Origin: Oscillospiraceae bacterium
GTDB lineage: Bacteria > Bacillota > Clostridia > Oscillospirales > Ruminococcaceae
Length of the DNA stretch: 49,908 nucleotides
Direction: 5' to 3'
NCBI GenBank assembly: GCA_004555865.1
Contig: SFJO01000021.1
Span: forward strand, 1 to 49,908
Positions within the stretch are counted from its first letter, which is position 1, and every line of letters starts with the position of its first letter. The notes below the pieces were generated by a model that was not told the DNA's origin, did not search any database, and was given only the letters and a program-made list of their open reading frames with translations. This document shows positions 33,013-40,453 of the stretch, in pieces. A program made the translations under genes and the position numbers.

Positions 33013-33747
33013 ATGGCAAACGTTTATCTCATCACCGGCGCTTCCAGCGATGTGGGCACCGCCCTCATCCAGCGCATTCTGCAGGAGGGCGACACGGTCA
33101 TCGCCCAGGGCTCCGGTGATCTGGCGCAGCTTGCGCCCCTGTGCAAGGCCCATCCCGGCCAGATTCATACCTACGACGTGGACCTGACGGACGGCCAGGC
33201 TCTGGATCTGTTTTTGAAGGACGTGCAGGCCAATTTCCCAACCCCCACCCATCTGGTTCACCTGCCGGCGCTTCGCATGATCAACACGAAGTTCAAGAAG
33301 TTTGACGAAGAACGGTTTGAACTGGACCTCTCGGTTCAGGTGCGCAGCGCCATCCGCATCTGCAAGACCTTCCTGCCCGCCATGGCCAAATCCAAACGCG
33401 GCCGGGTCCTGTTCATGCTCACCAGCTATCAGATCGGTGTGCCGCCCAAGAATGCTACGGCTTACGTCATGGTAAAGAGTATGCTGGGCGGCTTTGCCCG
33501 CAGCCTTGCCATTGAGTACGCTCAGTACGGCATTACCGTGAACTGCGTGGCCCCCAGCATGATGGAGACCAAGTTCCTGGCCGACACCAGCGACCTGATC
33601 GTGCAGGCCGCGGCCGAGGCCAACCCCATGGGCCGCAATGCACAGGTAAGTGATGTGGTGCCCGCCATGGCCTTTTTGCTGAGCGACGAGGCCGGTTTCA
33701 TCACCGGCGCCGTTCTGCCCATTACGGGAGGCAGCGTGATTCCATGA
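33013..33747 (+). CDS. Short-chain dehydrogenase/reductase (FabG-like)
   Basis: The 244-residue SDR has the NAD(P) motif TGASSDVG (8-15) and the catalytic set Ser138, Tyr151, Lys155 (TSYQ...AYVMVK), plus the C-terminal FLLSDEAGFITGAVLPITGG. The usual NAG motif is replaced by LPAL (residues about 85-88), so it may be a diverged ketoacyl-ACP reductase. With MaoC and ACP it could form a 3-hydroxyacyl unit. AGGAGTG precedes the ATG; its stop overlaps the next start (ATGA). Confidence 0.92.
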   Translation: MANVYLITGASSDVGTALIQRILQEGDTVIAQGSGDLAQLAPLCKAHPGQIHTYDVDLTDGQALDLFLKDVQANFPTPTHLVHLPALRMINTKFKKFDEERFELDLSVQVRSAIRICKTFLPAMAKSKRGRVLFMLTSYQIGVPPKNATAYVMVKSMLGGFARSLAIEYAQYGITVNCVAPSMMETKFLADTSDLIVQAAAEANPMGRNAQVSDVVPAMAFLLSDEAGFITGAVLPITGGSVIP

Positions 33748-34748
33748 GCAAAGAAACTCCTGTGCTTCGGCTGGCCCGCCTCGATGAGGGCAAACGGGTC
33801 ATCGACTTTGTGAATCAATACTTTGATTACAAGCTTCCCCACATCAACCTGCCGGAGTATTTCGACTACTATTTCCGCGGGGAAGGAGGGCTTCAGTTCG
33901 CTCTTGCCGAGTTGAACGGCGAGCTGGTTGCAGCCGCAGGTTATCTCCATACCAATCGGCAGCCCGGCAGCGGCATCTGGGTCTCCGTCTGGATCGCCGC
34001 CCCCGGCCACAATGGCATAGGCCTGGAACTGATGAACGCTCTGCCTGAACTGACCGGCGCAGCGTTTGTCTCCTGCAACAACATTCGCCCCAAAACCATG
34101 GCCTTTTACCGGTTCCTGGGCTGGACTGCGGATCGCGTCCCCCACTATTATCGGCTTGCCCGCCAGGTAAGTTACCGACTGGCCCGGGTGGAAAAGCCGG
34201 AGTTTTTGCCGGTAAGCGGCGATCTCACGCTGGACAGCGTGCATTCCGTGACCCGGCTGGAGGGATTGGGGCTGCCCCCCTCCCCCCATCTTCCCCACAA
34301 AGATCTGTGGTATCTGGCCCACCGGTATTTTGATTTCCCCCATCAGCGCTACCAGGTATGGAGCGCCAGTGAAAACGGGCGCCTTCTGGCTTATCTGGTC
34401 ACCCGGGCGGTTGGGCCGGAGCAGGGCTGCCCGGTACCGGTTCTGCGCATCGTGGATTTTATCGGTGAGGACGCCGTTCTCCCCCGCCTTGGCAAGGCCA
34501 TTGACCAGTTGATGCAGCAGACGGGCGCCGAATACGCCGACTGTTACTGCTGGGGCATCCCCGCCGAAGTATTCCGCGCCGCCGGGTTCTGTGAGCGGCG
34601 GGAGGGTGACGGGGCCGTTATCCCCAATTATCTGACCCCGCCGGTGGATGATAACACGGAATACTATTTCTTCACCAGCAAACCGGAGAATTTTACGCTT
34701 TTCAAAGCAGACGGCGACCAAGATCGGCCCAATCTGAAAGTTGAGTAA
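33744..34748 (+). CDS. GNAT-like acyltransferase family protein
   Basis: The 334-residue protein has an N-terminal GNAT-type fold (RLARLDEGKRVIDFVNQYF, LAELNGELVAAAGYL, SVWIAAPGHNGIGLELMNAL, NIRPKTMAFYRFLGW) and a second, related half (WSASENGRLLAYLVTRAVG, AVLPRLGKAIDQLMQQTG). It probably transfers the group carried by the ACP to an amine or hydroxyl. The exact family is not one I can name; the GNAT call rests on the R-x-x-G-x-G/A-like loop and order. Start overlaps the SDR stop by four bases, so it is coupled. Confidence 0.65.
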   Translation: MSKETPVLRLARLDEGKRVIDFVNQYFDYKLPHINLPEYFDYYFRGEGGLQFALAELNGELVAAAGYLHTNRQPGSGIWVSVWIAAPGHNGIGLELMNALPELTGAAFVSCNNIRPKTMAFYRFLGWTADRVPHYYRLARQVSYRLARVEKPEFLPVSGDLTLDSVHSVTRLEGLGLPPSPHLPHKDLWYLAHRYFDFPHQRYQVWSASENGRLLAYLVTRAVGPEQGCPVPVLRIVDFIGEDAVLPRLGKAIDQLMQQTGAEYADCYCWGIPAEVFRAAGFCERREGDGAVIPNYLTPPVDDNTEYYFFTSKPENFTLFKADGDQDRPNLKVE

Positions 34749-34810
34749 CTTTGCGTTGTCTGCTTCATTTCTCCCCCTTTAATCTTTAAGATACAACCCG
34801 ATAAAACACA

Positions 34811-34866
34811 AACACAGCCTCAAAAGCTTTCCCTTGTACGGAAGCCTTTTGAGGCTGTGTTTTTTG
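34811..34866. terminator. Bidirectional terminator after the FkbH cluster
   Basis: AACACAGCCTCAAAAG pairs with CTTTTGAGGCTGTGTT; inner GCTTTCC/GGAAGC extends it and T runs follow on the + side. It also serves the convergent ABC permease gene. Confidence 0.9.
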
Positions 34867-34919
34867 ATACATCTGTTCAGAGCTCTTTCCCGGCATAAAT
34901 TTTACAGCTGGCCCGGTAA

Positions 34920-35489
34920 CTACCCCACAGTGCGCCAGCCACCAGAACGTTCCGTCAGCGTGCGCGCCATGGCTGCCGTGGGCACCAGCTTCGCCAACAG
35001 GTAGAACCCGCCAAACAGGGCCAACCACATCACGATCATCAGGTTGCGGGCCTTCTCCACGCCCTTTTTAAAGGCAATCGGAAGCAATACGGCCATGGTC
35101 AGCAGGGCAAATCCACAGCAGACAATTCCCGAGAGGAGATAATCTCCCACCCAGTCCACCGTATGCGGTTTCACCAGACAGTGCAGCCCGCCTGTCGCCA
35201 GGCACCACACCAGCCCGATTCCGCTGCTGAGTACCGCAAGCAGATACTTTGCCCCCACCTGTGCCTGCACTGACACCGGAAGTGTCCGGGCATAGCGGGA
35301 CCATTGGCATTTATCGTCCATGGCAATGCTGCTCAGCGAATAATACGCCAGCAGAAGCGGCATCATCAGTGCCAGATACGGCATATCGGTGGTAATTGCC
35401 AGGAACGGGTAGACCACCCCTAAAAGCAGCACAATGCGCTTCAGCATATCCCACAGGCAGTACCAGTCCTTCAGCAGCATTCCGGTCAT
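34920..35489 (-). CDS. ABC-2 type transporter permease, C-terminus frameshifted
   Basis: The written frame gives 189 residues with five hydrophobic segments (MLKRIVLLLGVVYPFLAITT, LALMMPLLLAYYSLSSIAMD, YLLAVLSSGIGLVWCLATGG, YLLSGIVCCGFALLTMAVLLP, LMIVMWLALFGGFYLLAKLV) and ends in TLTERSGGWRTVG. Shifting frame near 34948 instead gives NVLVAGALWGSYRASCKIYAGKEL, ending at 34877: a sixth helix and the typical basic end of this family. So one base is extra or two are missing. The partner ATPase gene overlaps its start (ATGA). Confidence 0.82.
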   Translation of the reverse strand: MTGMLLKDWYCLWDMLKRIVLLLGVVYPFLAITTDMPYLALMMPLLLAYYSLSSIAMDDKCQWSRYARTLPVSVQAQVGAKYLLAVLSSGIGLVWCLATGGLHCLVKPHTVDWVGDYLLSGIVCCGFALLTMAVLLPIAFKKGVEKARNLMIVMWLALFGGFYLLAKLVPTAAMARTLTERSGGWRTVG

Positions 35490-36352
35490 TTGCTCTCCCT
35501 CCCTGCATAAAACTGCATGATCTCATCCAGGCTGGCCCGGTCACACACGGCCTCGGGCAGCAGCGCGCGCACCTGATCCGGCTGTTTTACCAGCGTTTCA
35601 CAGCCAAAGGCATTTTGCCTTGTGTGGATCTTCCACTCCTCCGGCAGCCGCTCCAATTCCTCCCGGCCGCACCGCAGAATGCCATACTGTTCCGCCAGCA
35701 CGTCCTTGTCCTCCTGGAATAGCAGGCGGCTGGTATTCCCGACGCGATGCAGATAAGCCACCTGATCCGCCACCTTTTCCAGGTCGGCCGTGATATGGCT
35801 GCTCATAAGAATGCCGTTGCGTTCATCCTGAATGAAATCCAGAAAAAAGTCCAGTATTTCTCCTCGCACCACCGGGTCCAGCCCGCTGGTCGCCTCGTCC
35901 AGGATCAACAGCCGCGGCCGATGGGCCAGTGCTGTTGCCAAACTCAGTTTCATGCGCATTCCCCGGCTGAACTCCTTCAGCGGCTGCTTTCCCGAGAGTT
36001 CAAAGCGACGGCAATAATCCCGGAACAGTGAACTGTCCCAATTGGAATACACCCGGGCCATCACCTTGTCGATCTGCTCCGCGCACATCGTCTCGCAGAA
36101 ATAGGCATCCTCAAACACGACCCCCACCTGGGCCAGTGCCTCCGGGTCACCGGGCGCCCTGCCCAGCAATCGTGCGCTGCCCTGCGTGGGTTGTACCATT
36201 CCCAACAGGGTTTTCAGGGTGGTGGTTTTGCCTGCGCCGTTTCCGCCGATCAGCCCCACAATGGTGCCGGCGGGAACCGTCAGGTTCACCCCTTCCAATG
36301 AAAAGTCCTCATACCGTTTGCACAGCCCGGTCGTCTCAATCAGGTTCTCCAT
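35486..36352 (-). CDS. ABC transporter ATP-binding protein
   Basis: The 288-residue ATPase has Walker A GGNGAGKTT, the signature FSRGMRMKLSLATAL, Walker B LLILDEATSGLDP and the H-loop SSHITADLEKVAD. It powers the adjacent ABC-2 permease. A YtrA-type GntR gene lies directly upstream in the operon, the arrangement of antibiotic- or envelope-stress-responsive exporters (YtrA/BcrA type). A 19-bp tandem duplication upstream copies its ribosome site. Confidence 0.94.
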   Translation of the reverse strand: MENLIETTGLCKRYEDFSLEGVNLTVPAGTIVGLIGGNGAGKTTTLKTLLGMVQPTQGSARLLGRAPGDPEALAQVGVVFEDAYFCETMCAEQIDKVMARVYSNWDSSLFRDYCRRFELSGKQPLKEFSRGMRMKLSLATALAHRPRLLILDEATSGLDPVVRGEILDFFLDFIQDERNGILMSSHITADLEKVADQVAYLHRVGNTSRLLFQEDKDVLAEQYGILRCGREELERLPEEWKIHTRQNAFGCETLVKQPDQVRALLPEAVCDRASLDEIMQFYAGRESK

Positions 36353-36355
36353 GGT

Positions 36356-36393
36356 TCAGTTCTCCTCATACAACTCAGTTCTCCTCATACAAC
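36356..36393 (-). repeat. 19-bp tandem duplication at the GntR stop / ABC ribosome site
   Basis: TCAGTTCTCCTCATACAAC occurs twice in direct succession (36356-36374 and 36375-36393). On the minus strand each copy reads TTGTATGAGGAGAACTGA: the first codes LYEEN-stop of the GntR gene, the second supplies GAGGAG before the ABC ATPase ATG. Confidence 0.85.
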
Positions 36394-36749
36394 AATGTCA
36401 GAATCTCCTGCACCTCGTCCCGGCTCACGCCGCCCTTTCGGGCCGCTTCCACCGCCTGGCCAAGCAAGTCCTCCACCTGTTTCAGGGCTTGTTCCCGGTA
36501 TAGCTCCGGATTTCTGGGGGCCACAAAGCTACCCTTTCCGGGCATCGTGTGAATGAAGCCTTCCTGTTCCAGGTCGTCGTAGGCCCGTTTGGTGGTAATC
36601 ACGCTGATGCGCAGCTCCTTGGCCAGCAGCCGAATGCTGGGCAGGGCCTCGCCCGTTTTCAGCTCGCCGGAAAGGATCTTTTCCTTAATTTGGCTGGTGA
36701 TCTGGGCATAAATCGGGCTTTGACCAGCGTTGCTGATGTAGATCTCCAT
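36375..36749 (-). CDS. GntR-family regulator, YtrA subfamily
   Basis: The 124-residue protein has the GntR winged helix (PIYAQITSQIKEKILSGELK, LPSIRLLAKELRISVITTKR, GSFVAP) and only a short C-terminal helical tail, which defines the YtrA subfamily. It should repress its own operon until an envelope stress or drug is sensed. Its promoter contains a perfect 16-bp inverted repeat that covers the -10. Confidence 0.94.
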   Translation of the reverse strand: MEIYISNAGQSPIYAQITSQIKEKILSGELKTGEALPSIRLLAKELRISVITTKRAYDDLEQEGFIHTMPGKGSFVAPRNPELYREQALKQVEDLLGQAVEAARKGGVSRDEVQEILTLLYEEN

Positions 36750-36764
36750 CTGTTTCGCCTTTCT

Positions 36765-36803
36765 CGTTTATACTGTTCATGCTCGATATGAACAGTATAA
36801 ACG
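36765..36803. promoter_or_regulatory. Perfect 16-bp inverted-repeat operator of the GntR operon
   Basis: CGTTTATACTGTTCAT (36765-36780) and ATGAACAGTATAAACG (36788-36803) are exact inverses around a 7-base spacer. One arm contains the -10 element. It is the likely binding site of the GntR protein for autorepression. Confidence 0.88.
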
Positions 36804-36822
36804 CAATGCACGCGCTTGTCAA
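36794..36822 (-). promoter_or_regulatory. GntR-ABC operon promoter
   Basis: TTGACA (36817-36822, minus) and TATACT (36794-36799) are 17 bases apart; the -10 lies inside the operator. Confidence 0.9.
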
Positions 36823-37160
36823 GACTCTGCTGCTTTTTTTCTTCTCCGCAAGCGTTCCTTGCTAACCTTTCTTCCGCGCACTCCATTAAATAGGGATCTC
36901 GGCACCCGATCTTAAACCGCATCTCGCCAGCTGCACCTTCCCTTTCCATTTTAAAATTTCAGGGCCGCTTTCCCGCTCGACCTACACCCTCCGGCCGACT
37001 CAGCTTTTCTGGATTCTCGTCCATGCAGGCACGGCAGGCGCGCCTTTACCTTGCAAAAGTCATACTTTTTGTGCAAACCCATCAAAACGATTCGACAACT
37101 TTGTAAAATCCGCCAAAAAGGCCGGTAAAATTAAACGCTCTCTGTTGTTTTGACCAAAAA
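36823..37160. other. Intergenic stretch with no recognised element
   Basis: No supported gene, terminator or repeat was found between the GntR promoter and the purine promoter region. Frames here are short and lack ribosome sites. Confidence 0.5.
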
Positions 37161-37161
37161 T

Positions 37162-37197
37162 GATTTTTGTCTCCCAAATCCTGTTGATTTTTGCCTC
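37162..37197 (+). promoter_or_regulatory. Direct repeat GATTTTTGYCTC before purE
   Basis: GATTTTTGTCTC (37162-37173) and GATTTTTGCCTC (37186-37197) are 24 bases apart, start to start. The second overlaps the -35. A CAAAAAT-G-ATTTTTG palindrome precedes. It could bind a regulator but does not match the Bacillus PurBox. Confidence 0.4.
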
Positions 37198-37212
37198 TCA
37201 TGGCCTTAAACT
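37184..37212 (+). promoter_or_regulatory. Purine operon promoter
   Basis: TTGATT (37184-37189) and TAAACT (37207-37212) are 17 bases apart, leaving a leader of about 235 bases to purE. Confidence 0.6.
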
Positions 37213-37215
37213 TAT

Positions 37216-37432
37216 AAGCAGAGACAGAAACCGTATGTGCAATGGTGCGCCCCTCGGCGCGTTAAGGGAGGGTATTTCTGTGCGGCAATTGAGAGTTGAA
37301 AACCAAAGCCGGTATTCACTCCGCCGCAGTGTACCCTTTTGCGTGTGCGGGCATTTTCTGCATATTTTGCGTCATTTTTACTTCGAAGGCCATGGTGCAT
37401 ACTGACGGATGTGCCATAGCCTTTTTCTTTTG
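37216..37432 (+). ncRNA. Structured purE leader RNA (attenuator, or a 6S-type RNA)
   Basis: The transcript can fold into a long rod: outer GCAGA/TCTGC or CAGAAA/TTTCTG, a side hairpin GCGCC-CCTC-GGCGC, inner GGGTA/TACCC and TGCGGC/GCCGCA, and ends in an intrinsic terminator 23 bases before purE. An in-frame 61-codon reading frame across it has no ribosome site. No purine, ZTP or PRPP riboswitch core is recognisable by eye. A rod with an open centre is also the shape of 6S RNA, which could be read through into purE. The class is undecided. Confidence 0.55.
37386..37430 (+). terminator. Intrinsic terminator just upstream of purE
   Basis: AAGGCCATGGTGCAT pairs with ATGTGCCATAGCCTT (one C-A mismatch, two G-T), followed by TTTTCTTTT. 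It would stop transcription before purE unless an alternative fold or readthrough occurs. Confidence 0.85.
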
Positions 37433-37454
37433 CCAAAGGAAAGGAGACTCACGG

Positions 37455-37961
37455 ATGGAAACTCGTAAAAAAGTTGCGGTTGTTATGGGCAGCGACAGTG
37501 ACTGGCCGGTGGTCAAGGCCGCCTGCGCCGAACTGAAAAAGTTGGACATTCCCTATGAGGCCCACATTCTCAGCGCGCACCGCACCCCGGCCGAGGCTGC
37601 CGCGTTTGCTAAGGCCGCCCGCGCCAACGGCTTCGGCGCCATCATCTGCGCCGCCGGTATGGCTGCGCACCTGGCCGGGGCATTCGCCGCCAACACCACC
37701 CTGCCCGTCATTGGCATTCCCATGAAGGGCGGCGCGATGGATGGTATGGACGCCCTGCTTGCTACCGTGCAGATGCCCAGCGGCATTCCCGTGGCAACCG
37801 TGGCCCTGAATGGCGCCAAAAACGCGGCGGTGCTGGCCGCCCAGATGCTGGCCATTGAGGATTCCGAGCTGGCCGCCCGTCTGGATGCTGCCCGTGTGGA
37901 GATGGCCCAGCAGATTGCCAAAAAGGAAGCAGCTCTTCAGGAAGAGCTGGCAAGCCTGTAA
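37455..37961 (+). CDS. purE: N5-carboxyaminoimidazole ribonucleotide mutase
   Basis: PurE converts N5-CAIR to CAIR in purine synthesis. The 168-residue protein has the class I motifs VMGSDSDWPVV, ILSAHRTP and AAGMAAHLAGAFAANT. GAAAGGAG lies before ATG 37455. No purK is seen in the window, so the N5-CAIR supplier would be elsewhere or absent. It opens the nine-gene pur operon, 22 bases after the leader terminator. Confidence 0.96.
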   Translation: METRKKVAVVMGSDSDWPVVKAACAELKKLDIPYEAHILSAHRTPAEAAAFAKAARANGFGAIICAAGMAAHLAGAFAANTTLPVIGIPMKGGAMDGMDALLATVQMPSGIPVATVALNGAKNAAVLAAQMLAIEDSELAARLDAARVEMAQQIAKKEAALQEELASL

Positions 37962-38112
37962 CCCCCTATTTCGTATCAAAGCCGCAGGCCGGGGCATTCG
38001 CCCCGCCCGCTTTGAGAATAGATCCCGCCTTTGAGGCGGGCCAAACGCCCGAAGCCCGGGCCGGTACATTTGTACCGCCCATGGAACGACTGTGTAAAGG
38101 AGTATGAGTATC

Positions 38113-38820
38113 ATGGAAAAGCGTGAACAGCTGTACGAAGGCAAGGCCAAGAAGGTTTTCGCCACCGACGACCCCACCATCGTTCTGGTGGATTACAAGG
38201 ACGATGCCACCGCCGGTGATGGCGCAAAGAAGGGCACCATCCGCGGCAAGGGCGTTGTGAACAACAAACTCACCAACAACCTGATGAAGATGCTGGCTCA
38301 GCATGGTATTCCCACCCACTTTGTGGAGGAGATCAGCGACCGTGAGACCCTGGTGAAGAAGGTTCAGATCGTTCCTCTGGAGGTTATCGTGCGCAACGTG
38401 GCCGCCGGAAGCTTCTCCAAGCGCCTGGGCGTAAAGGAAGGCACTCCCCTGAAGTGCCCCACCCTGGAGTTCAGCTATAAGAACGATGACTACCATGATC
38501 CCCTCATCAACCACTACCATGCCCTGGCTCTGGGCCTGGCCACGCAGGATGAGATCGACACCATCAGCAAGTACGCCTTCCAGGTCAACGAGATTCTGAG
38601 CAAGTACCTGCTGCAGTTCAACATCCGTCTGATCGACTTCAAGCTGGAGTTCGGCCGTCTGCCGGACGGCACCATCGTGCTGGCCGATGAGATCAGCCCT
38701 GATACCTGCCGCTTCTGGGACGCCACCACCGGCGCTCACCTGGACAAGGACCTGTTCCGCCGCGATCTGGGCGGTGAGGAAGAGGCTTATCAGGAAGTGA
38801 TGAAGCGCCTGCTGGGCTGA
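38113..38820 (+). CDS. purC: Phosphoribosylaminoimidazole-succinocarboxamide synthase
   Basis: PurC joins aspartate to CAIR (SAICAR synthase). The 235-residue protein starts MEKREQLYEGKAKKVF and has VVNNKLTNNLMKML, VRNVAAGSFSKRLG and LADEISPDTCRFWD. ATG 38113 is preferred over ATG 38104, which nearly touches AAGGAG. The 150-base gap from purE contains several short GC hairpins. Confidence 0.96.
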   Translation: MEKREQLYEGKAKKVFATDDPTIVLVDYKDDATAGDGAKKGTIRGKGVVNNKLTNNLMKMLAQHGIPTHFVEEISDRETLVKKVQIVPLEVIVRNVAAGSFSKRLGVKEGTPLKCPTLEFSYKNDDYHDPLINHYHALALGLATQDEIDTISKYAFQVNEILSKYLLQFNIRLIDFKLEFGRLPDGTIVLADEISPDTCRFWDATTGAHLDKDLFRRDLGGEEEAYQEVMKRLLG

Positions 38821-38980
38821 TTCCAGGCAAATTTCTCGCCGAAGTCGGCATGATCGGACGGTTTTCCAGCCGAAAATACGCCCGCAGTGCCGCCTTCGGC
38901 TTTGCCCGTTTTTTTACAGGTTCTTCTGTTTTGCGTTTTTCTTCCCTTCGTTTGCACAAAAGAATTGAAAAGGAGAATGT

Positions 38981-40438
38981 ATGGACCAAATCAATCACGG
39001 CCTGCATGAAGAGTGCGGCGTATTCGGCATTTATGACCATTCCGGCGAAACCGATATGGCCAGCGCCGTTTACTATGCGCTGTATGCTTTGCAGCACCGC
39101 GGGCAGGAAAGCTGCGGCATTGCCATCAATGTGGACGGTGTGATCACAGGCCATCGGGATCTTGGCCTGGTAAACGAAGTGTTTACCCCTCAGGTGATGG
39201 ACGGCCTGCCCAAAGGTGGCAAAATGGCGGTGGGCCATGTGCGCTACGCCACCAGCGGCCAGCGGGTGCGCGCCAATGCACAGCCCATGGTGGTGCGCCA
39301 CTGCAAGGGCACCATTGCCCTGTGCCACAACGGCAACCTGACCAACGCCCCCGCCCTTCGCCGCCAGCTGGAGATGAACGGGGCCATCTTCCATGGCTCT
39401 TCCGACACCGAGGTCATCAGCTACGTCATTACCCGCAACCGGCTGACCCAGCCCAGCATTGAGGACGCCATCAGCGCCACCATGAACGAAATTGAGGGCG
39501 CATACAGCCTGGTCATCATGAGCCCCACCAAGCTCATCGCGGCCCGGGACCCTCATGGCTTCCGCCCCCTGTGCGTGGGCAAGCTGGAGGACGGCTATGT
39601 GTTTGCCAGTGAGAGCTGTGCGCTGGATGCAGTGGGCGCAAAGCTCATTCGCGACCTGCTGCCCGGCGAGATCATGATCGCCGACCGGGACGGCCTGCGC
39701 AGCATCACCACCCATTGCGGCACCGCTCCGCACACCATCTGCGTATTTGAATACATCTACTTTGCCCGGCCGGACAGTGTCATCGAAGGCTCTTCCGTCC
39801 ACATGGCCCGCAAGCAGGCCGGTCGTTTCCTCGCGCAGGAGCATCCGGTGGAAGCCGATGTGGTCATCGGCGCACCCGATTCCGGCCTGGACGCCGCATT
39901 GGGCTATTCCGAAGAGAGCGGCATTCCCTACGGCATGGGTTTCATCAAGAACAAATACATCGGCCGCACCTTTATTCAGGGCAGCCAGAAGCAGCGTGAG
40001 GGCAGCGTGCGCATTAAGCTGAACGCCATTGAGTCCACCGTCCGCGGCAAGCGGGTGGTTCTGGTGGACGACAGCGTGGTGCGCGGCACCACCAGCGCCC
40101 GCACCATTAAGCTGCTGCGGGATGCCGGTGCTGCAGAAGTGCATTACCGCATCTCCGCCCCGCCGTTTACCCATCCCTGTTACTTCGGCACCGATGTGCC
40201 CGACCGCAAGTACCTGCTGGCAGTCGGCCGCACCATTGAAGAGATCACCCGCATCGTGGGCGCAGACAGCGTGGGCTACCTGAGCGTGGAGCATGTGCAG
40301 CAGCTGGCCCAAAACAGCCACTGCGGATTCTGCACTGGCTGTTTCACCGGCCATTATCCGGTGCCCGAGCCCACCGAAACCATGGACGATACCTTCAATC
40401 AGCCTTTGAGTCTGAGCAAGAAGAACAAATCCCTGTAA
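38981..40438 (+). CDS. purF: Amidophosphoribosyltransferase
   Basis: PurF makes phosphoribosylamine from PRPP and glutamine, the committed step. The 485-residue protein has an 11-residue propeptide (MDQINHGLHEE) before the nucleophile Cys12 (CGVFGIYDHS), the PRPP motif VVLVDDSVVRGTT, and late Cys residues in HCGFCTGCF that with Cys in HPCYFGTDV fit the 4Fe-4S cluster of Bacillus-type enzymes. It has oxygen-labile features in keeping with an anaerobe. AAAAGGAG precedes the ATG. Confidence 0.97.
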   Translation: MDQINHGLHEECGVFGIYDHSGETDMASAVYYALYALQHRGQESCGIAINVDGVITGHRDLGLVNEVFTPQVMDGLPKGGKMAVGHVRYATSGQRVRANAQPMVVRHCKGTIALCHNGNLTNAPALRRQLEMNGAIFHGSSDTEVISYVITRNRLTQPSIEDAISATMNEIEGAYSLVIMSPTKLIAARDPHGFRPLCVGKLEDGYVFASESCALDAVGAKLIRDLLPGEIMIADRDGLRSITTHCGTAPHTICVFEYIYFARPDSVIEGSSVHMARKQAGRFLAQEHPVEADVVIGAPDSGLDAALGYSEESGIPYGMGFIKNKYIGRTFIQGSQKQREGSVRIKLNAIESTVRGKRVVLVDDSVVRGTTSARTIKLLRDAGAAEVHYRISAPPFTHPCYFGTDVPDRKYLLAVGRTIEEITRIVGADSVGYLSVEHVQQLAQNSHCGFCTGCFTGHYPVPEPTETMDDTFNQPLSLSKKNKSL

Positions 40439-40453
40439 CAGAAGGAGTGCAAC

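Noticed and set aside
37216..37385. THF riboswitch, suggested by CGCGTTAAG
   Set aside because: The flanking conserved blocks of the folT motif are absent; the match is a single short string.
37160..37405. Plus-strand frame containing CNGAPLGALREGISVRQLRV upstream of purE
   Set aside because: No ribosome site, and it coincides with a strongly structured leader RNA; the reading is better explained as RNA.
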